Source of the DNA: a virus
DNA: 64,000 nucleotides
Direction: 5' to 3' (one strand)
IMG/VR virus record: IMGVR_UViG_3300017917_002116
Location: 51,421-115,420 of that record
Shown: piece by piece, positions 8,407-17,651 of the stretch
Layout of the letters: the number at the start of each line of letters is the position of its first letter
Position numbering within the stretch: the first letter of the stretch is position 1
Position numbers and translations under genes: made by a program
The notes under the pieces: generated by a model
Databases searched by the model: none
What the model was told of the DNA's origin: nothing
Seen by the model: only the letters and a program-made list of their open reading frames with translations

Positions 8407-11400
8407 ATGGCCAATACAATCATTTTAAAGCGCAGTGCGACCCCTGGTAAGGTACCTACCACGGCTCAACTAGCACTGGGCGAAATTGCTATTAACACAC
8501 ATGACGGTTTAATCTACATCAAGAAAGACAATGGAACACCCAGCGTAGTTCAAATTGGTGGTGTAACCAGTGTTAACGGCGAAACCGGTGCAGTAACAAT
8601 AGACACCGGCGATATTACAGAAAACGGCAATTTGTTCTTTACAAATGCCAGAGCACGTAGCGCACTAAGCGCAGGAACAGGTATTAGCTACAATAGTGGC
8701 ACAGGTGCGATCAGTACATCACAAAACCTAAGCACAGCAGGTAGTCCAACATTTGCTGGCTTGACACTAACAGGTGGTATCAGTAGTATTGCAGGTAGCA
8801 TCATTCCTAGTGCTGACGTTACTTATGACCTAGGTAGCTCATCTAAGCAGTGGAAAGATATCTACGTTGGTCCAGGTTCTTTATACGTTAACGGTAGTAA
8901 AGTTCTTCAAGACGATACAGGCACAATTTCTTTCAGTGCTGACACAGACCAAAATATCCGTATTAAGACACTGGGTACAGGTATTCTACAGTTAGGTTCT
9001 AGCTCAACAATATTACAAGTTGACAGTACATTGCAAATTACCAGCGGTAAGAACATTACTGACAGTTCTGGTATCAAAGTTAATTTCGGTGATAACATCG
9101 AAATGAACGGTAACAAAGTTATCGGTCTTGGTGCCCCAAGTTCTGCTAACGATGCCGCCACAAAGACCTATGTGGACACACAAGTCGCTGCAATTAGCAC
9201 AAGCAGTATCAGTCAAGGTAACAGTAACGTTACAGTAACAGACACAGGTACTGGCACAGTAACAGTTACAGTTGACGGTAGCACAGCTCTTACAGTTGAT
9301 GCAACCGGTGTAACAGTTGCAGGTAACTTTACAGTTAGCGGTACTCAGACCGTTGTTAACTCAAACACAATTAACTTAGCTGACAACATTATTACATTGA
9401 ACAGCGACCATACTGGTGCCCCAAGTCAGAACGCTGGTATTTTAGTTGAGCGTGGCGATGAAGCAGACGTACAACTACGTTGGAACGAGGGTTCTGACAA
9501 GTGGACATTTACCAATGATGGAGCAGTATATTACCCAATGGCGGTAAGCACTACCGATCTAGCTGAAGGTACAAACTTATATTATACAGACACTCGCGCT
9601 CGTGGCGCAGTAAGTGCTACAAGTGCTACTGGTATTAGCTATAACAGCGCAACTGGCACATTCAGTTTAGGAAGTATTCCAAATAGTAGTTTGTCCAACA
9701 ACAGTATTACTATTAACGGCACATCTGTTGCTCTAGGTGGTACACGTACATTAGATACTGATGCAGTTAGTGAAGGTTCTACTAACTTATATCACACAAC
9801 AACTCGCGCACGTAGCGCAGTGAGTGCAGGCACAGGTATTAGTTATAACAGCACAACTGGTGTAATTAGTACAAGTGCTATTCCAAACGCAAGTTTGTCT
9901 AACAGCTCAGTGACTGTTGGTTCTACATCAATCAGCTTGGGTGCTAGCTCTACAACATTGGCTGGTTTAACGAGCGTTACATCTACCAGCTTTATTGGTG
10001 CACTAACTGGTAATGCTGATACAGCAACTAGCGCAGGTAAGTGGACAACTGGTCGCACAATCACTTTAGGTGGTGACTTAACAGGTAGCGTAAGTATTGA
10101 CGGTAGTGCAAACGTAACCCTAACAGCCACAGTGGCCGCCAACAGCGTTGCACTTGGTACAGATACAACTGGTAACTACATGAGCGATGTTACTGCTGGT
10201 ACAGGTATTAGCGTAAGCCACACAGCAGGTGAAGGCTCTACTGCTACAATCAGCATTGATACAGGTACAACAGTTGATAAGACAACTGCTCAAACATTGA
10301 CTAATAAGTCATTGAGCGACAGTACAACTTATTTTATTGATGAAACTGATGGTACTAAGAAACTACAGTTCCAGTTAAGTGGTATTACTACTGCAACAAC
10401 TCGTACATTAACAGTACCTGACGTAAGTGGTACAATTATCACAACTGGCGACACTGGTACAGTCACCAATGCAATGTTGGCAGGTTCTATTGCTAACGCA
10501 AAACTAGCTAACAGCACAATCAGCGGCAAGGCACTAGGTACAAACCTAGACGCATTGACAATTGGCACAGGCCTAAGCGGTACAAGCTATAACGGCAGTA
10601 GCGCAGTTACTATTGCTATTGACAGCACTGTTGCTACATTAACAGGTACACAGACACTAACCAATAAGACATTAGGTGCAACAACTATTTCAGGTCACTT
10701 GACTCCTTCTGTTGACGTGACTTACGACTTGGGTGATGCTACACATAGATTCCGTGATTTATACCTAAGTGGTTCTACAATTAAGTTGGGTTCTGCTACA
10801 ATCTCTGCAAGTGGTTCTGGTGTTGCGATGTCTAGCGTTGTATTGTCCGGTTCTACAAGTGGTACAGTAACATTGTCTGCACCTGCGGTTGCTGGAACAA
10901 CAGCAATTACAGTACCAGCAACAGCTGGCACATTGGTAACAACAGGTGACACTGGTACTGTTACCAACACAATGTTGGCAGGTAGCATTGCTAACGCAAA
11001 ATTAGCAAACTCAAGTGTAACAGTTGGTACAACTGCAATTTCATTAGGTTCTAGTTCAACTACACTAGCTGGTATGACTGGTATTACCTTCAGCGGTAGC
11101 ACTAGTGGTACAGCACAAATTGTTCCAGCCGCAGTAGCAGGTTCTGGCACAGTATTAACATTACCAGCCGCAACAGGTACATTGGCAACATTGGCCGGTA
11201 CTGAAACATTGACTAATAAGACAATTGCCGCAGGTAGCAATACAATTAGTGGTTTGACTAACAGTAACTTGAGTGGTACTGCTGGTATTACTAATGCTAA
11301 CTTAGCAAACAGCAGTGTAACAGTCACAGCTGGCACTGGCCTAAGCGGCGGTGGTTCAGTAGCACTAGGTAGTAGCGTAACATTAACTAACGCAGGTGTA

Positions 11401-12594
11401 ACAAGCATTGCTGGCACAGCAAACCAAATTACTGCAAGTGCTAGCACAGGTAGCGTAACACTAAGCCTACCAAGTAGCGTTACAATGCCTGGTGATCTAA
11501 CAGTTACAGGTAACTTAACAGTTAGCGGTACAACTACAACAGTAAGTTCTACAACATTAAGTGTTGCAGATAAGAACATTGAACTTGCTAAAGGTAGTTC
11601 AACAGACGCGGCAGCAGATGGTGGCGGTATCACATTAATTGGTACCACAAACAAGACCTTCAACTGGGTTAACAGTACAGGTGCTTGGACAAGCAGTGAA
11701 CATATTGCTACAGCAGCCGGCAAGTATCATATTTTTGCTGGTTCTACAAGCGGAACAACTAATGTCCAAGCCAGTGCAACTGCTAGCGGTACATTAACAT
11801 TACCAGCTGCTACAGATACGCTAGTTGGTAAGGCCACAACAGATACACTAACCAACAAGACAATTGCTGCTGGTTCAAACACAATTACTGGTTTGACAAA
11901 CAGCAACTTGAGTGGTACTGCTGGTATTACTAATGCTAACCTAGCCAACAGCACAATTTCTGGCGTAGCACTAGGTAGCAACTTGAACACATTGACACTA
12001 GCTACATCTGGTACAGGTCTAAGTGGTTCTGCTACTTACAACGGTTCCGGTGCAACTACATTCACTGTAACAAGTAACGCAACCAGTGCTAACACAGCAA
12101 GCACAGTAGTTGCTCGTGATGCTAGCGGTAACTTCAGTGCTGGTACTATTACTGCTACCCTAACAGGTACAGCAACAGGTCTAGCAGGCACACCAAACAT
12201 CACAGTTGGTACAATTACATCTGGCGCTATTGCAGCCACTGGTGCAATTACTGCTACTGGTGATATTACAGCTTACTTCTCTGACTTGAGACTGAAGACA
12301 AACATTGTTCCAATCGCTGATGCACTTGCAAAAGTCGAAGCATTGAATGGTGTTGAATTCGATCCTAACGAGACAGCTCTTGGTCTTGGTGTTGACAACA
12401 AACACCAGATCGGTGTTATCGCTCAAGAAGTTGAAGCAGTTGCACCAGAATTGGTTGTTGATAGTGCGATCGCTGGCTATAAGACAGTTAAGTATGACAA
12501 GCTAACAGCATTGTTGATCGAAGCTGTCAAAGAGTTGAGTGCTAAAGTGAAGACACTAGAAGCACAGTTGGGTGGTACTACTCCCCAGCTATAA
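8407..12594 (+). CDS. Tail fibre/spike with C-terminal S74 self-cleaving chaperone
   Basis: The 1395-aa product begins with the fibre start MANTIILKRSATPGKVPTTA plus LALGEIAINTHDGLIYIKKD. A long repetitive beta region follows, with LAEGTNLYYTDTRAR units and TLTNKTIAAGSNTI units. The last 104 residues are an S74 peptidase/intramolecular chaperone domain (SDLRLKTNI, then HQIGVIAQEVEAVAPELV, KYDKLTALLIEAVKEL and a coiled coil). In known S74 domains cleavage occurs just before the Ser of SDxRxK and needs that Ser and the Lys five residues on; here these are Ser1292 and Lys1297, both present. The chaperone folds the trimer and then releases itself. Confidence 0.9.
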   Translation: MANTIILKRSATPGKVPTTAQLALGEIAINTHDGLIYIKKDNGTPSVVQIGGVTSVNGETGAVTIDTGDITENGNLFFTNARARSALSAGTGISYNSGTGAISTSQNLSTAGSPTFAGLTLTGGISSIAGSIIPSADVTYDLGSSSKQWKDIYVGPGSLYVNGSKVLQDDTGTISFSADTDQNIRIKTLGTGILQLGSSSTILQVDSTLQITSGKNITDSSGIKVNFGDNIEMNGNKVIGLGAPSSANDAATKTYVDTQVAAISTSSISQGNSNVTVTDTGTGTVTVTVDGSTALTVDATGVTVAGNFTVSGTQTVVNSNTINLADNIITLNSDHTGAPSQNAGILVERGDEADVQLRWNEGSDKWTFTNDGAVYYPMAVSTTDLAEGTNLYYTDTRARGAVSATSATGISYNSATGTFSLGSIPNSSLSNNSITINGTSVALGGTRTLDTDAVSEGSTNLYHTTTRARSAVSAGTGISYNSTTGVISTSAIPNASLSNSSVTVGSTSISLGASSTTLAGLTSVTSTSFIGALTGNADTATSAGKWTTGRTITLGGDLTGSVSIDGSANVTLTATVAANSVALGTDTTGNYMSDVTAGTGISVSHTAGEGSTATISIDTGTTVDKTTAQTLTNKSLSDSTTYFIDETDGTKKLQFQLSGITTATTRTLTVPDVSGTIITTGDTGTVTNAMLAGSIANAKLANSTISGKALGTNLDALTIGTGLSGTSYNGSSAVTIAIDSTVATLTGTQTLTNKTLGATTISGHLTPSVDVTYDLGDATHRFRDLYLSGSTIKLGSATISASGSGVAMSSVVLSGSTSGTVTLSAPAVAGTTAITVPATAGTLVTTGDTGTVTNTMLAGSIANAKLANSSVTVGTTAISLGSSSTTLAGMTGITFSGSTSGTAQIVPAAVAGSGTVLTLPAATGTLATLAGTETLTNKTIAAGSNTISGLTNSNLSGTAGITNANLANSSVTVTAGTGLSGGGSVALGSSVTLTNAGVTSIAGTANQITASASTGSVTLSLPSSVTMPGDLTVTGNLTVSGTTTTVSSTTLSVADKNIELAKGSSTDAAADGGGITLIGTTNKTFNWVNSTGAWTSSEHIATAAGKYHIFAGSTSGTTNVQASATASGTLTLPAATDTLVGKATTDTLTNKTIAAGSNTITGLTNSNLSGTAGITNANLANSTISGVALGSNLNTLTLATSGTGLSGSATYNGSGATTFTVTSNATSANTASTVVARDASGNFSAGTITATLTGTATGLAGTPNITVGTITSGAIAATGAITATGDITAYFSDLRLKTNIVPIADALAKVEALNGVEFDPNETALGLGVDNKHQIGVIAQEVEAVAPELVVDSAIAGYKTVKYDKLTALLIEAVKELSAKVKTLEAQLGGTTPQL

Positions 12595-12603
12595 TTTCCT
12601 GAA

Positions 12604-12629
12604 ATCGGATGGGACAACTCCCATCCGAT
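12604..12629 (+). other. Perfect 11-bp hairpin after the S74 fibre gene
   Basis: ATCGGATGGGA pairs perfectly with TCCCATCCGAT around a CAAC loop. No U-run follows; instead a late box starts 3 nt later. It may act as a 3'-end stabiliser, an RNA processing site or a weak terminator. Confidence 0.6.
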
Positions 12630-12631
12630 CG

Positions 12632-12639
12632 GATAAATA
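12632..12639 (+). promoter_or_regulatory. Late promoter box GATAAATA
   Basis: It lies 20 nt before the ATG at 12660, with AGGAG at 12649-12653 giving a normal ribosome site. Confidence 0.7.
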
Positions 12640-12659
12640 AACGCATACAGGAGATTTAA

Positions 12660-12854
12660 ATGGCAGTTTTACCAGCAACAGGAACAGCAATCGTTATGGG
12701 TCGTGTTAAAGCGGCTTATACAAACGTTGCGGCCGCCGCAGGACAAAACATTGCTCTAAGTGGTACAATGGCTTCATATTTAGGTCAGGCATCTGCTACT
12801 CAGATCAGTTTAAGTGCTAAATTCGGTGGACGAAACGCACCATATACATACTAA
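12660..12854 (+). CDS. Small late protein, unknown function
   Basis: This 64-aa product (MAVLPATGTAIVMGRVKAAY...) is rich in Ala, Gly and Ser, has no charged cluster, membrane helix or known motif, and ends in NAPYTY. It has its own late promoter and a good AGGAG site, so it is very likely expressed late and could be a minor virion component. It lies right behind the S74 fibre. I do not recognise the family. Confidence 0.6.
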   Translation: MAVLPATGTAIVMGRVKAAYTNVAAAAGQNIALSGTMASYLGQASATQISLSAKFGGRNAPYTY

Positions 12855-12873
12855 TCAAACTAAGAATTAACAC

Positions 12874-12904
12874 AATAAATACCTCAACTAATGTTGGGGT
12901 ATTT
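12874..12904 (+). promoter_or_regulatory. Late promoter fused to a terminator-like, RBS-hiding hairpin
   Basis: The box AATAAATA (12874-12881) overlaps the left arm of a 12-bp hairpin (12877-12888 with 12893-12904, loop TAAT) that is followed by T residues. Transcripts arriving from upstream would form the hairpin, which covers the GGGG (12896-12899) serving the ATG at 12907. A late transcript should start near 12887, lose the left arm and leave the ribosome site free. Confidence 0.6.
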
Positions 12905-12906
12905 TT

Positions 12907-13509
12907 ATGGCTAAAAGAAAAATGGAAGTCACATCAACGGTGGACAGGGCTACTCAATTCAAAGATTTGTTTGAAGCATGTCCTTATGTGTTGATCAGTA
13001 AATTTGAACAGGAAAATTTTAATGCAACATCTGGTGCTGGTTTAGCCAGACACATTATTAATTCTATTAATCGAATAAGAAAATTAGAAAGTGATTTAGA
13101 ATTAGAAACCAGACGATTTGAACGCAAATGTATCGAGCAAGAATTAGATATTTTATATTCTTGGCTTGAGTCACAGGATCCAAATAGCATCAAAAATTCT
13201 GTAGATGGTTGGCAGTCTATAGAAAGAGAGTATTGGATCAATACTCTAGGTAAACAGGCCGCCATCGAACTTATTACTCTTGGTAGAACAAGTCCAGAAA
13301 CAATGAGCAAAATGGTCAAACTACCAGAAGACATGTATATTAAAGTAACGCAAATTTGTGTTAGATTGGCAAATACAATCAAAGAAACCACAGTACGTGC
13401 AGAGCAGGAAATAGGCATCGTTGCCCCGGCACCCGAGGACTCAGCTGAACAAACCCCAGATCCAGCACCTACTGGTCCAAAGAAAATTAACCTTAAAAAA
13501 GTTAAATGA
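12907..13509 (+). CDS. Conserved-type phage protein, unknown function
   Basis: The 200-aa product is mostly helical, with a likely coiled coil at about residues 55-85 (RKLESDLELETRRFERKCIEQ). A low-complexity Pro/Ala/Glu linker and a Lys-rich end (KKINLKKVK) follow. No enzymatic motif is visible. Its stop overlaps the start of the glycosyltransferase-like gene (ATGAG), so the two are probably co-translated. The start is fixed by the ATG right after the hairpin promoter. I do not recognise the family. Confidence 0.6.
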   Translation: MAKRKMEVTSTVDRATQFKDLFEACPYVLISKFEQENFNATSGAGLARHIINSINRIRKLESDLELETRRFERKCIEQELDILYSWLESQDPNSIKNSVDGWQSIEREYWINTLGKQAAIELITLGRTSPETMSKMVKLPEDMYIKVTQICVRLANTIKETTVRAEQEIGIVAPAPEDSAEQTPDPAPTGPKKINLKKVK

Positions 13510-14150
13510 GTTTCATTGACGGCCTGGTTAAAAATATATCCTCGACAAGACTGGCGGTATGCATTCCTGCAAGGGATATGATGCATACCGCAACCACCTA
13601 TTGCCTTTGGCAATTGGCAGAGTTGTTAAAAACTCAGGGTATTGAATCTAGACTTTTCATAAGTCCAGGCACATTAATAGCCAATCAGAGACACGAACTT
13701 GTTCTCTCCGCAATGGACTGGAAAGCCACACATGTTTTATTCATTGACAGTGACATAGAATTCGAACCAGGCGCAGTGCTAACACTGTTGAAGCATAAAA
13801 AAGATATCGTAGCAGGCTGTTATAGTCAAAGGCAAGAACCCTTCGTTAATACAGCCTGGAGCAATATCGGCGTCTGGGATACATGGATTCGTATCAATAA
13901 AGAATCTACAGGATTGATGCCTATAGAAGCAGTTGCTCTTGGTTTCTGCCTAATAGACATAACAGTGTTCGATAAAATAGATGATCCCTGGTTTCAATTA
14001 GGTTATATGAACGGGCAGTACACAGGTGAAGATATAGAATTTTGTAGAAACGCCATATCTAATAATATAAAAATACATCTAGATCTAGATGTCAGTAAAC
14101 GGCTGATACATCTTGGTACGCGGGGATTCAGAGTAATTGGCGATGATTAA
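13506..14150 (+). CDS. Glycosyltransferase-like protein (GT-A fold candidate)
   Basis: The 214-aa product has the layout of a small GT-A enzyme: an opening LAVCIPARDMMHTAT strand-loop, then HVLFIDSDIEFEPGAV with an Asp-Ser-Asp motif at residues 81-83 suited to hold a metal and a nucleotide sugar. DIVAGCYSQRQEP and TGEDIEFCRNA follow, the latter placed like the acidic acceptor-side motif of GT2-type enzymes. Possible roles are glycosylation of a virion protein or of phage DNA; the sequence does not decide. Its end overlaps the convergent gene at 14128-14511 by 23 nt. Confidence 0.65.
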   Translation: MSFIDGLVKNISSTRLAVCIPARDMMHTATTYCLWQLAELLKTQGIESRLFISPGTLIANQRHELVLSAMDWKATHVLFIDSDIEFEPGAVLTLLKHKKDIVAGCYSQRQEPFVNTAWSNIGVWDTWIRINKESTGLMPIEAVALGFCLIDITVFDKIDDPWFQLGYMNGQYTGEDIEFCRNAISNNIKIHLDLDVSKRLIHLGTRGFRVIGDD

Positions 14151-14511
14151 TAAGACTCTGCCACTTATTTTTCCACTTGGTTAATTTAGTAATATTATAG
14201 CTAGTACTAAAGAAACTGCTATAATCATTGAAAGTATTCTGTATACATAAATCTTTTTCAGTGGCATCTAATAAAAGATTTAATGTGTTGTCTTTTTTGT
14301 CTAATAGTAATCTAATTAGTGGGTGGTCTACTTCTTCAACATTTAACAAATGCGTAGTCTGCAAATACCATCTTTCTACGTAACATACTTCTTCTTTGAA
14401 TAGGCTATTGAGCAGTGGGTTATTGAGCCGTTGATCCCAACAAAAATGCAGATCTACAGATCGAACTGATTTATGATTTTTCCTCGGTAGTTGTATTATT
14501 TCTGCTGCCAT
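14128..14511 (-). CDS. Unknown protein, last gene of the gp14-gp15 minus-strand operon
   Basis: This 127-aa product (MAAEIIQLPRKNHKSVRSVD...) is Leu- and Asn-rich with no motif I recognise. Its start lies 41 nt inside the Nudix gene, so it is probably translationally coupled, and its 3' end overlaps the convergent glycosyltransferase-like gene. Confidence 0.55.
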   Translation of the reverse strand: MAAEIIQLPRKNHKSVRSVDLHFCWDQRLNNPLLNSLFKEEVCYVERWYLQTTHLLNVEEVDHPLIRLLLDKKDNTLNLLLDATEKDLCIQNTFNDYSSFFSTSYNITKLTKWKNKWQSLINHRQLL

Positions 14512-14959
14512 TTTTCTTATCTACCCATTGATAAAAGTTCTTAAATTTATCAATAAGCCTACTGGATGAAATCATTTGCCTTGTTTTAGGATGCAATGGC
14601 GTAGGCAGACTATTAATGTCAGTCCAGGCATAACCACTGTTTTCCCAATTTAGCTCGGGCGTAAATTCTTTATTAACCAAAACAATATAAGTTTCGTAGA
14701 CAAAATCTTTTGTTCTACTTTGATATCTGTGTAGTGGGGATATCTTTTTTATTTTAGTTAATTGTAATTCTTCTTTCAACTCTCTGTGCAAGGCGTCGCT
14801 CATGCTTTCGTTATCATCTACCCTGCCGCCGGCAAATGTCCATGTATTAGGATGGCTTTCGCGTGGACTGCGTAAAACAGTCATGACTCTGCCTGTTTCT
14901 TCACTGACAATAATAGCACCGACGCCCTGAAACTGTTTCACAGATACAATCTCCACCAA
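14471..14959 (-). CDS. Nudix hydrolase
   Basis: The 162-aa protein has a clear Nudix box at residues 45-67: Gly45, Glu51, Arg59-Glu60 and Glu63-Glu64 (GGRVDDNESMSDALHRELKE, then ELQL). The usual Gly near the end of the box is Gln66. Nudix enzymes cleave nucleoside diphosphates linked to another group, such as dNTPs, NADH, ADP-ribose or RNA caps; the substrate cannot be read here. Its start overlaps the end of gp15 by 22 nt and it would be made from the gp14-gp15 late transcript, an unusual place for a Nudix gene. Confidence 0.9.
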   Translation of the reverse strand: MVEIVSVKQFQGVGAIIVSEETGRVMTVLRSPRESHPNTWTFAGGRVDDNESMSDALHRELKEELQLTKIKKISPLHRYQSRTKDFVYETYIVLVNKEFTPELNWENSGYAWTDINSLPTPLHPKTRQMISSSRLIDKFKNFYQWVDKKNGSRNNTTTEEKS

Positions 14960-16290
14960 CCGTTCCTATATGTACCTTCGTAAGCACTGATCCACTGGCC
15001 ATAACGCCATTCATATATAAGTCCGTTGCTAATATTTAATACCGAGGCACTATTAGTTGCTGTGTGATCGAAACTTACGATCCAATTGGCGCCGTTGTAT
15101 TCTATGATATCATTAGCATTAGCACCTAGTATGCCCCAGTTGGCAACTGCGGGTACGTCTTCTAATACTAGATATCTTTGACCTAGAGCAGCGGCAGGAA
15201 GGTTACGTCCAGGAGCGGACTTGGTTGGGTCTATAACAGCCGTAACTGCTGGCAATGTTGTGCCAGGTAATGTATTTTCATCTACATCAATGATCAGCTG
15301 ATCTGGATGGGCTGGATCTATACTAACAATAACAGCAATGATGTCATTTGTGCTGTCAGCAGGGTCATCGCCTCTGCGTAATCTTAGATTGCTAATACCC
15401 GGTCTCAACTCTCCAAAAGGCTTTAACTTTTCTTCCCAGGTTAATGGGTTGCCTTGATCGTCAACATTGTCTCCTGATCTACTCAATAATATTGCTCGAT
15501 CTCCTTCTATTTTTACCTGAAGATGCAGATCCTCAAATGTAACTATTACCCATTGTTTGTTTGGTATTGGATCAGTAGGATTCCAATCAACAATGTCAGG
15601 TCCCTTCATCTTTTTAATTTCGTTAAGAATAGTATGAATAAGAACTTGTCTCTTGACCTTGGCAGGAGGATTCAAGAATATAGGCAGGCTAAAATTCAAT
15701 GCTGCAACATCGATGATGTCATCTGTACCCTGCGGCACTTGACGCACACTCCATACTACGTTTACAATTTCTGCATAGGTTAAGTTAGTCCAGTCAAACG
15801 GATTGTCATTGGTCTTAAGGTTAATACTTGGGTTGAACAGGACCAATAACTGTTCCATCAACTGTAGTTTTTGCTCAGTATTGCTAGTCCAGATATCCAC
15901 TTGTACAGTTAGATCGTAGGGAACAGGCATATAACGTTCAATGGTATATGTGTTTCCTATTTCGCCTTCTATATAATCGCCGGTTGTGGGATCAACCTTC
16001 TTTTCGTATACCTGTACCTTATTAACGTGTGTGGGATTATGTCTACGCTCGGCATTTATTTGCAAATCAGTTACATAGACACTGATAAACGGTACAGTGT
16101 TGATAGCGTTCTCGCTCTGATTTTTCATAATGTGACCGGCCATGCGATTAATATCACCGTAACGAACGGGAACCTGTAGATATGATTCTACACCATCTCG
16201 ATCCTTTCCTGTCTTAACACTGAACCCACCCAACAGTCGCATGAACTGTGTTAGATATCGCCTTATCTGATTATCATAAAAATATTGCAT
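14938..16290 (-). CDS. 15: Tail sheath stabiliser/terminator, T4 gp15-like
   Basis: The N-terminus (MQYFYDNQIRRYLTQFMRLL) matches the start of T4 gp15 (YFYNSSFRRY in T4, from memory), and the RVPVRYGD-type strand and the TIERYMPVPYDLTVQVDIWT segment also fit. In T4, gp15 forms the hexameric ring that caps the sheath and joins the tail to the neck. At 450 aa it is clearly longer than T4 gp15 (about 270 aa); the extra C-terminal 220 residues are a likely added beta domain. It follows gp14 end to start (stop at 16290) in the same minus-strand operon. Confidence 0.75.
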   Translation of the reverse strand: MQYFYDNQIRRYLTQFMRLLGGFSVKTGKDRDGVESYLQVPVRYGDINRMAGHIMKNQSENAINTVPFISVYVTDLQINAERRHNPTHVNKVQVYEKKVDPTTGDYIEGEIGNTYTIERYMPVPYDLTVQVDIWTSNTEQKLQLMEQLLVLFNPSINLKTNDNPFDWTNLTYAEIVNVVWSVRQVPQGTDDIIDVAALNFSLPIFLNPPAKVKRQVLIHTILNEIKKMKGPDIVDWNPTDPIPNKQWVIVTFEDLHLQVKIEGDRAILLSRSGDNVDDQGNPLTWEEKLKPFGELRPGISNLRLRRGDDPADSTNDIIAVIVSIDPAHPDQLIIDVDENTLPGTTLPAVTAVIDPTKSAPGRNLPAAALGQRYLVLEDVPAVANWGILGANANDIIEYNGANWIVSFDHTATNSASVLNISNGLIYEWRYGQWISAYEGTYRNGWWRLYL

Positions 16291-17336
16291 TACTTGTCTG
16301 CCTTGGGTCTAATAACTTGGCTAAGAGCCTGCTTCTCCGGCATTTCTTTGTTGCCTATCACTGTAGTATTATTGTTATTAATAAATGGTGCGGCGTTGAG
16401 CACTCGATCTCTAACATCAATTGGTCCGTCTTGAACACTGACACGCTGCCAACGTGTGCCACGATATACAAACAATGCGTTTGGGGTATAATCTGTACGC
16501 ATAAAGAAGTCGCCCTGATGTGGTGTTAATGGAAAACTCAAACCAGTTGGTATTGGCTCACCATGATTGTATTTTTCATAATCAGATCTTTGATAATTCT
16601 TTGTTGTATCTTGTATGATATTTTTAGTTTCATCTAGCAATGTTGGGGCTAGTCTTTCGCCCTGCTCAACAATTGAATTGCTTATCTGAAGTTCTCTCTG
16701 ATAGGTGCTTAGTGCGTCCTTGAGAGTATCAACACCATTGTCTGCTTTTTGTTGTAGTATGTCTCTATATTCTTGAGCATCAGTCATTGGGCTGGCCTTG
16801 ATGCGCCATATGTGCGGGTACCAGGTCTGACTGAAACCCTCGGCAGCACGGCTAGCATCCTGTACAACATAAAATTTATTCACAGCAGGTTTAGTCTGAT
16901 CTAACAGCAAATCATCTCTAACGTGAGGTAGCTCAATAACGTCGCCCGCCATTAATTTTCTGCCCATGCGCTCTACCATGTCATTGGTATGGAAACTTAC
17001 AAAAATTGTATCAGCACTTAGGAACAAACCAAACTGAGTTAGGTCAAAGTCCTGATCACCCACGTTGTAGACGCCGCGAAGTTCGTAGACATCGGGATCA
17101 TATATACGATCTCTATTTTCCAGGAACAGCAGATCCTGTATTTTGGTTTCATCAAGCATGTCATCAGCCGCATAATGTGGCTGAGTAGCATCTGACTTAT
17201 CGCCCTGGTCCGCGGGTTTGAGATATTTGTGTACTAGTACCGCAGTACCACCTACTAGAAACTGCTCACGAATAACCTTGTCCATGAAATGGAAGTCATT
17301 GGTCTTTTCGTTTCTCCATAAACTTAGTCTTGGCAT
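16290..17336 (-). CDS. 14: Neck protein, T4 gp14-like
   Basis: The 348-aa product fits the gp14 neck family: an opening with a capsid-proximal REQFLVGGTAVLVHKYL-like segment, then FGLFLSADTIFVSFHTNDMV, MAGDVIELPHVRDD and FYVVQDASRAAEGFSQTWYP, the order seen in T4-type gp14. The C-terminal part (RGTRWQRVSVQDGPIDVRDR) is an extension relative to T4's 256 aa. gp14 and gp13 form the head-tail connector neck. The late box on this strand puts the transcription start about 2 nt before the ATG. Confidence 0.7.
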   Translation of the reverse strand: MPRLSLWRNEKTNDFHFMDKVIREQFLVGGTAVLVHKYLKPADQGDKSDATQPHYAADDMLDETKIQDLLFLENRDRIYDPDVYELRGVYNVGDQDFDLTQFGLFLSADTIFVSFHTNDMVERMGRKLMAGDVIELPHVRDDLLLDQTKPAVNKFYVVQDASRAAEGFSQTWYPHIWRIKASPMTDAQEYRDILQQKADNGVDTLKDALSTYQRELQISNSIVEQGERLAPTLLDETKNIIQDTTKNYQRSDYEKYNHGEPIPTGLSFPLTPHQGDFFMRTDYTPNALFVYRGTRWQRVSVQDGPIDVRDRVLNAAPFINNNNTTVIGNKEMPEKQALSQVIRPKADK

Positions 17337-17343
17337 AATATAT

Positions 17344-17351
17344 TATTTACC
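17344..17351 (-). promoter_or_regulatory. Late promoter box GGTAAATA, minus strand
   Basis: Read on the minus strand, GGTAAATA ends 8 nt before the ATG of gp14 (17336). With T4 spacing the mRNA would begin near 17338, with a leader of only about 2 nt and no ribosome binding site. Confidence 0.7.
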
Positions 17352-17402
17352 TTTACCTAGGCCAGATGCCTAAAACCACAGTACACCATAAAAACCCGTA
17401 AA

Positions 17403-17431
17403 TAGACAAAAAATCGTAGACGTCGTATACT
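17403..17431 (+). promoter_or_regulatory. Sigma70-type promoter (TAGACA-17-TATACT)
   Basis: The -35 TAGACA (17403-17408) and the -10 TATACT (17426-17431) are 17 bp apart. The ATG at 17459 follows, with AGGAG at about 17447-17451. It is the first of a series of similar promoters in 17.4-18.2 kb. Confidence 0.75.
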
Positions 17432-17458
17432 AGAAGTCTTGCAACTAGGAGATCTTAA

Positions 17459-17647
17459 ATGACTCTGCTTTCCGATCTTAGCGACTTTATCGAAGCTTGT
17501 AAGACTTTGGATAACTACGACATTTTTGACTTGTTCGAAGATGGATGTACCGAAGAACTGCGCGAACTAATTTACGCATTCGGAGATCCGGACTGCTACG
17601 AACCTTTCCGCGATGCTATGTATAATCTTGGGTTTGTAGACTTCTAA
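17459..17647 (+). CDS. Small acidic early protein, unknown
   Basis: The 62-aa product (MTLLSDLSDFIEACKTLDNY...) is strongly acidic and rich in Phe, Tyr and Asp. It has its own sigma70-type promoter and an AGGAG site, and is isolated from its neighbours by a strong hairpin. Small acidic early proteins of phages often bind and redirect host proteins; that is only a general analogy here. I do not recognise it. Confidence 0.65.
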   Translation: MTLLSDLSDFIEACKTLDNYDIFDLFEDGCTEELRELIYAFGDPDCYEPFRDAMYNLGFVDF

Positions 17648-17651
17648 CTAG

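Noticed and set aside
10722-11723. Long minus-strand open frame (333 codons) opposite the S74 fibre gene
   Set aside because: Its protein is an Ala/Val/Leu-rich mirror of repetitive fibre codons, it has no ribosome site, and it lies wholly inside a well-supported gene.
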